Origin: an uncultured Sterolibacterium sp. | GTDB taxonomy: Bacteria > Pseudomonadota > Gammaproteobacteria > Burkholderiales > Rhodocyclaceae | DNA: 32,106 nucleotides | Direction of reading: 5' to 3' | NCBI GenBank assembly: GCA_903930535.1 | Contig: CAIYYX010000262.1 | Location: forward strand, 1 to 32,106 | Shown: positions 30,159 to 32,106 of the stretch, in pieces | Layout: every line of letters starts with the position of its first letter | Numbering within the stretch: position 1 is the stretch's first letter | The notes under the pieces: model-generated | The model's database searches: none | Told to the model about the DNA's origin: nothing | What the model saw: the letters and a program-made list of their open reading frames with translations, nothing else | Translations under genes and position numbers: made by a program

Positions 30159-32106
30159 GTGCCTGCCTGCCATGCCTTGTACCGGCGCGCCGTGCGGTCG
30201 AAGGCGAGATAGATCACGGGGGTGGTAAACAGCGTCAGTACCTGGCTCACCAGCAGCCCGCCGACCATGGTGATGCCCAGAGGGTGGCGCAGCTCAGAGC
30301 CGACGCCCGTGCCCAGCATCAGGGGCAGCGCGCCCAGGAGAGCCGACAGAGTGGTCATCAGGATGGGCCGGAAGCGCAGCAGACAGGCCTCGTATATGGC
30401 CTCGCGCGGCGTCTTGCCCTCCTTGCGCTCGGCTTCCAGCGCGAAATCTATCATCATGATGGCATTCTTCTTGACGATGCCGATCAGGAGCACGATGCCG
30501 ATGATGCCGATGATGCCCAGGTCAGAGCGCGACATCATCAGCGCCAGGAGTGCGCCGACCCCGGCCGAGGGCAGGGTGGAGAGTATGGTTACGGGATGGA
30601 TGTAGCTCTCGTAGAGCACGCCCAGCACGATGTACATGGTGACGATGGCGGCGAGTATCAAAAGCAGCGTGTTGTCGAGCGAGCCCTGGAAGGCCAGTGC
30701 GGCGCCCTGGAAGCCTGTTTCTATGCTGGCGGGCAAGGAGAGACTTTTCTCGGCGGCATGGATGGCAGAGACCGCATCGCCAAGCGATACGCCGGCAGCC
30801 AGGTTGAATGAGATCGTCGTCGCGGGAAACTGGGCGATATGGTTCACCGCGAGCGATGTCGGTCTCTCGGAGATGCGCGCGATCGACGAGAGCGGCACCT
30901 GCGTTGTCGTTCCATTAACGGCCGACCCCACATAGATTCCATTCAAGGCCGTGAGCCCCTGCTTCCACGAGGGCTTGATCTCGAGCACGACGCGGTAAAG
31001 ATTCGACTGGGTGAATATGGTCGAAATCAATCTCTGGCCGAAGGCGTTATAGAGCGCATTGTCTATCGCCGCCGGGGTGATGCCCAATCTTGCGGCGCTG
31101 TCGCGGTCGATCTCGATATAGGCCGACAGGCCCTTGTCCTGCATGTCGCTGGCCACATCGGTGAGTTGCGGCAGTTCCTGCAGCCTGGCGACGAGCCTGG
31201 TCGCCCAGATGGCCAGTTCTTCCGGATTGGCGTCCTGGACGCTGAACTGGTATTGCGTGCGGCTCACCCTGTCTTCTATGGTCAGATCCTGCACCGGCTG
31301 CATATACATCGAGATGCCGGGAACCTTTTCCAGCTTAGGCTGCAGGCGACGGATGACCCCGACTGCGTCCGCATCGCGTTTGTCCTTGGGCTTCAGGTTG
31401 ATGAGCATGCGGCCGCTGTTCAACGTCGCATTGGCGCCATCGACGCCGATGAAGGAGGACAGGCTCTCCACCGCAGGGTCGGAGAGAACCGCTTCTGCCA
31501 GCGCCTGCTGGCGCAGCGCCATGGCGGAAAATGAAATCGTCTGCGGGGCTTCCGTGATGCCCTGGATGGCGCCGGTATCCTGAACGGGGAAGAAACCCTT
31601 GGGAATGAAAACATAGAGCACGACGGTGAGAACCAGGGTCGCGACGGCGACGAGAAGCGTCGTGCGCTGGCGGTCGAGCACCCAGGTGAGCATGCAGCCG
31701 TAGCGCGCGATCACCCTGTCGAAGAAGGCGCCGCTCTCCCGGAAAAACCTGCTCTGCTCGGCCTCGGGCGTGTGGCGCAGGAGTTTCGCGCACATCATCG
31801 GTGTCAGCGTCAGGGACACCACGGCCGAGATCAGGATGGCCACTGCCAGCGTTACCGCGAATTCCCTGAACAGCCGTCCGACCACGTCTCCCATGAAGAG
31901 CAGGGGGATGAGGACCGCGATCAGCGAGAAGGTTAGCGAAATGATGGTGAAGCCGATCTGCTCGGCACCCTTCAGGGCCGCTTCCAGCGGCGAGTCGCCG
32001 GCCTCGACGTAGCGCGAGATGTTTTCTATCATGACGATGGCGTCATCGACGACGAAACCCGTGGCGATGGTCATGGCCATCAGGGTCAGGTTGTTGATGG
32101 AAAACC
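30155..32106 (-). CDS. mdtB: RND multidrug efflux permease, MdtB/MuxB type (5' end outside the window)
   Basis: About 650 residues from TM4 to the C-terminus are present; the N-terminal roughly 390 residues lie beyond the right edge. [19 protein letters not shown] carries the Asp pair of the proton relay. [35 protein letters not shown] (in pieces) is RND motif-rich. [23 protein letters not shown] and [19 protein letters not shown] mark the second half. The protein ends [17 protein letters not shown] at a TGA that overlaps the MdtC-like start. Its partner adaptor (mdtA-like) should be immediately upstream, outside the window. Confidence 0.9.
   Translation of the reverse strand, partial: FSINNLTLMAMTIATGFVVDDAIVMIENISRYVEAGDSPLEAALKGAEQIGFTIISLTFSLIAVLIPLLFMGDVVGRLFREFAVTLAVAILISAVVSLTLTPMMCAKLLRHTPEAEQSRFFRESGAFFDRVIARYGCMLTWVLDRQRTTLLVAVATLVLTVVLYVFIPKGFFPVQDTGAIQGITEAPQTISFSAMALRQQALAEAVLSDPAVESLSSFIGVDGANATLNSGRMLINLKPKDKRDADAVGVIRRLQPKLEKVPGISMYMQPVQDLTIEDRVSRTQYQFSVQDANPEELAIWATRLVARLQELPQLTDVASDMQDKGLSAYIEIDRDSAARLGITPAAIDNALYNAFGQRLISTIFTQSNLYRVVLEIKPSWKQGLTALNGIYVGSAVNGTTTQVPLSSIARISERPTSLAVNHIAQFPATTISFNLAAGVSLGDAVSAIHAAEKSLSLPASIETGFQGAALAFQGSLDNTLLLILAAIVTMYIVLGVLYESYIHPVTILSTLPSAGVGALLALMMSRSDLGIIGIIGIVLLIGIVKKNAIMMIDFALEAERKEGKTPREAIYEACLLRFRPILMTTLSALLGALPLMLGTGVGSELRHPLGITMVGGLLVSQVLTLFTTPVIYLAFDRTARRYKAWQAGT

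Overview
The window reads as a chromosomal segment of a GC-rich Betaproteobacterium. Pointers are the many Bug/TctC-type solute-binding proteins, a slyX homologue, an MdtB/MdtC-type RND pump with a NodT-family outer-membrane lipoprotein, and Tat-exported oxidoreductases. A Rhodocyclales, Sterolibacteriaceae or Burkholderiales member fits, but the taxon is inferred from gene content only. No rRNA, tRNA, CRISPR array, intact insertion sequence or phage gene was seen.

Layout. 1-207 is the tail of a sensor histidine kinase. 208-968 is gene-poor and holds a broken RelE/ParE-type toxin remnant. 969-6125 (+) is a six-gene run: Tat-signalled gluconate-dehydrogenase subunit 3, GMC flavin dehydrogenase, slyX, LDH2-family dehydrogenase, Bug solute-binding protein and cupin. 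10324-6132 (-) is an operon of two different UbiD-family decarboxylases and a Tat-signalled amidohydrolase-2 protein, behind a near-consensus promoter. 10555-12564 (+) is a tandem pair of near-twin Bug proteins, and 12570-13553 (-) is a third Bug protein. 13764-13982 is a small conserved-looking unknown, followed by a REP-like palindrome. 17056-14310 (-) is a two-subunit molybdenum hydroxylase of the isoquinoline-oxidoreductase type, with a perfect 10-bp inverted repeat upstream. 17291-18316 (+) is a TRAP DctP binding protein and 18323-19306 (-) an ABC NMT1/SsuA-like binding protein. 19460-23681 (+) holds a PaaK-like CoA ligase, a second amidohydrolase-2 protein, a fifth Bug protein and a Tat-signalled aldo/keto reductase. 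23811-25499 holds four small envelope or secreted proteins. 32106-25579 (-) is the end of an RND multidrug efflux operon (mdtB-like, mdtC-like, outer-membrane factor); its adaptor should lie beyond the right edge.

How the genes may work together. From about 0.97 to 23.7 kb the segment looks like a catabolic island for one or more organic acids, probably aromatic or heteroaromatic. Seven periplasmic binding proteins of three transporter classes would capture substrates. Tat-exported or co-exported flavin and molybdenum dehydrogenases could oxidise them. A PaaK-like ligase would make CoA thioesters, and prenyl-FMN-dependent UbiD enzymes plus amidohydrolase-2 proteins would (de)carboxylate or hydrolyse intermediates. 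No transporter membrane subunit, ring-cleavage enzyme, UbiX or dedicated transcriptional regulator is in the window, so substrate and pathway order remain inference.
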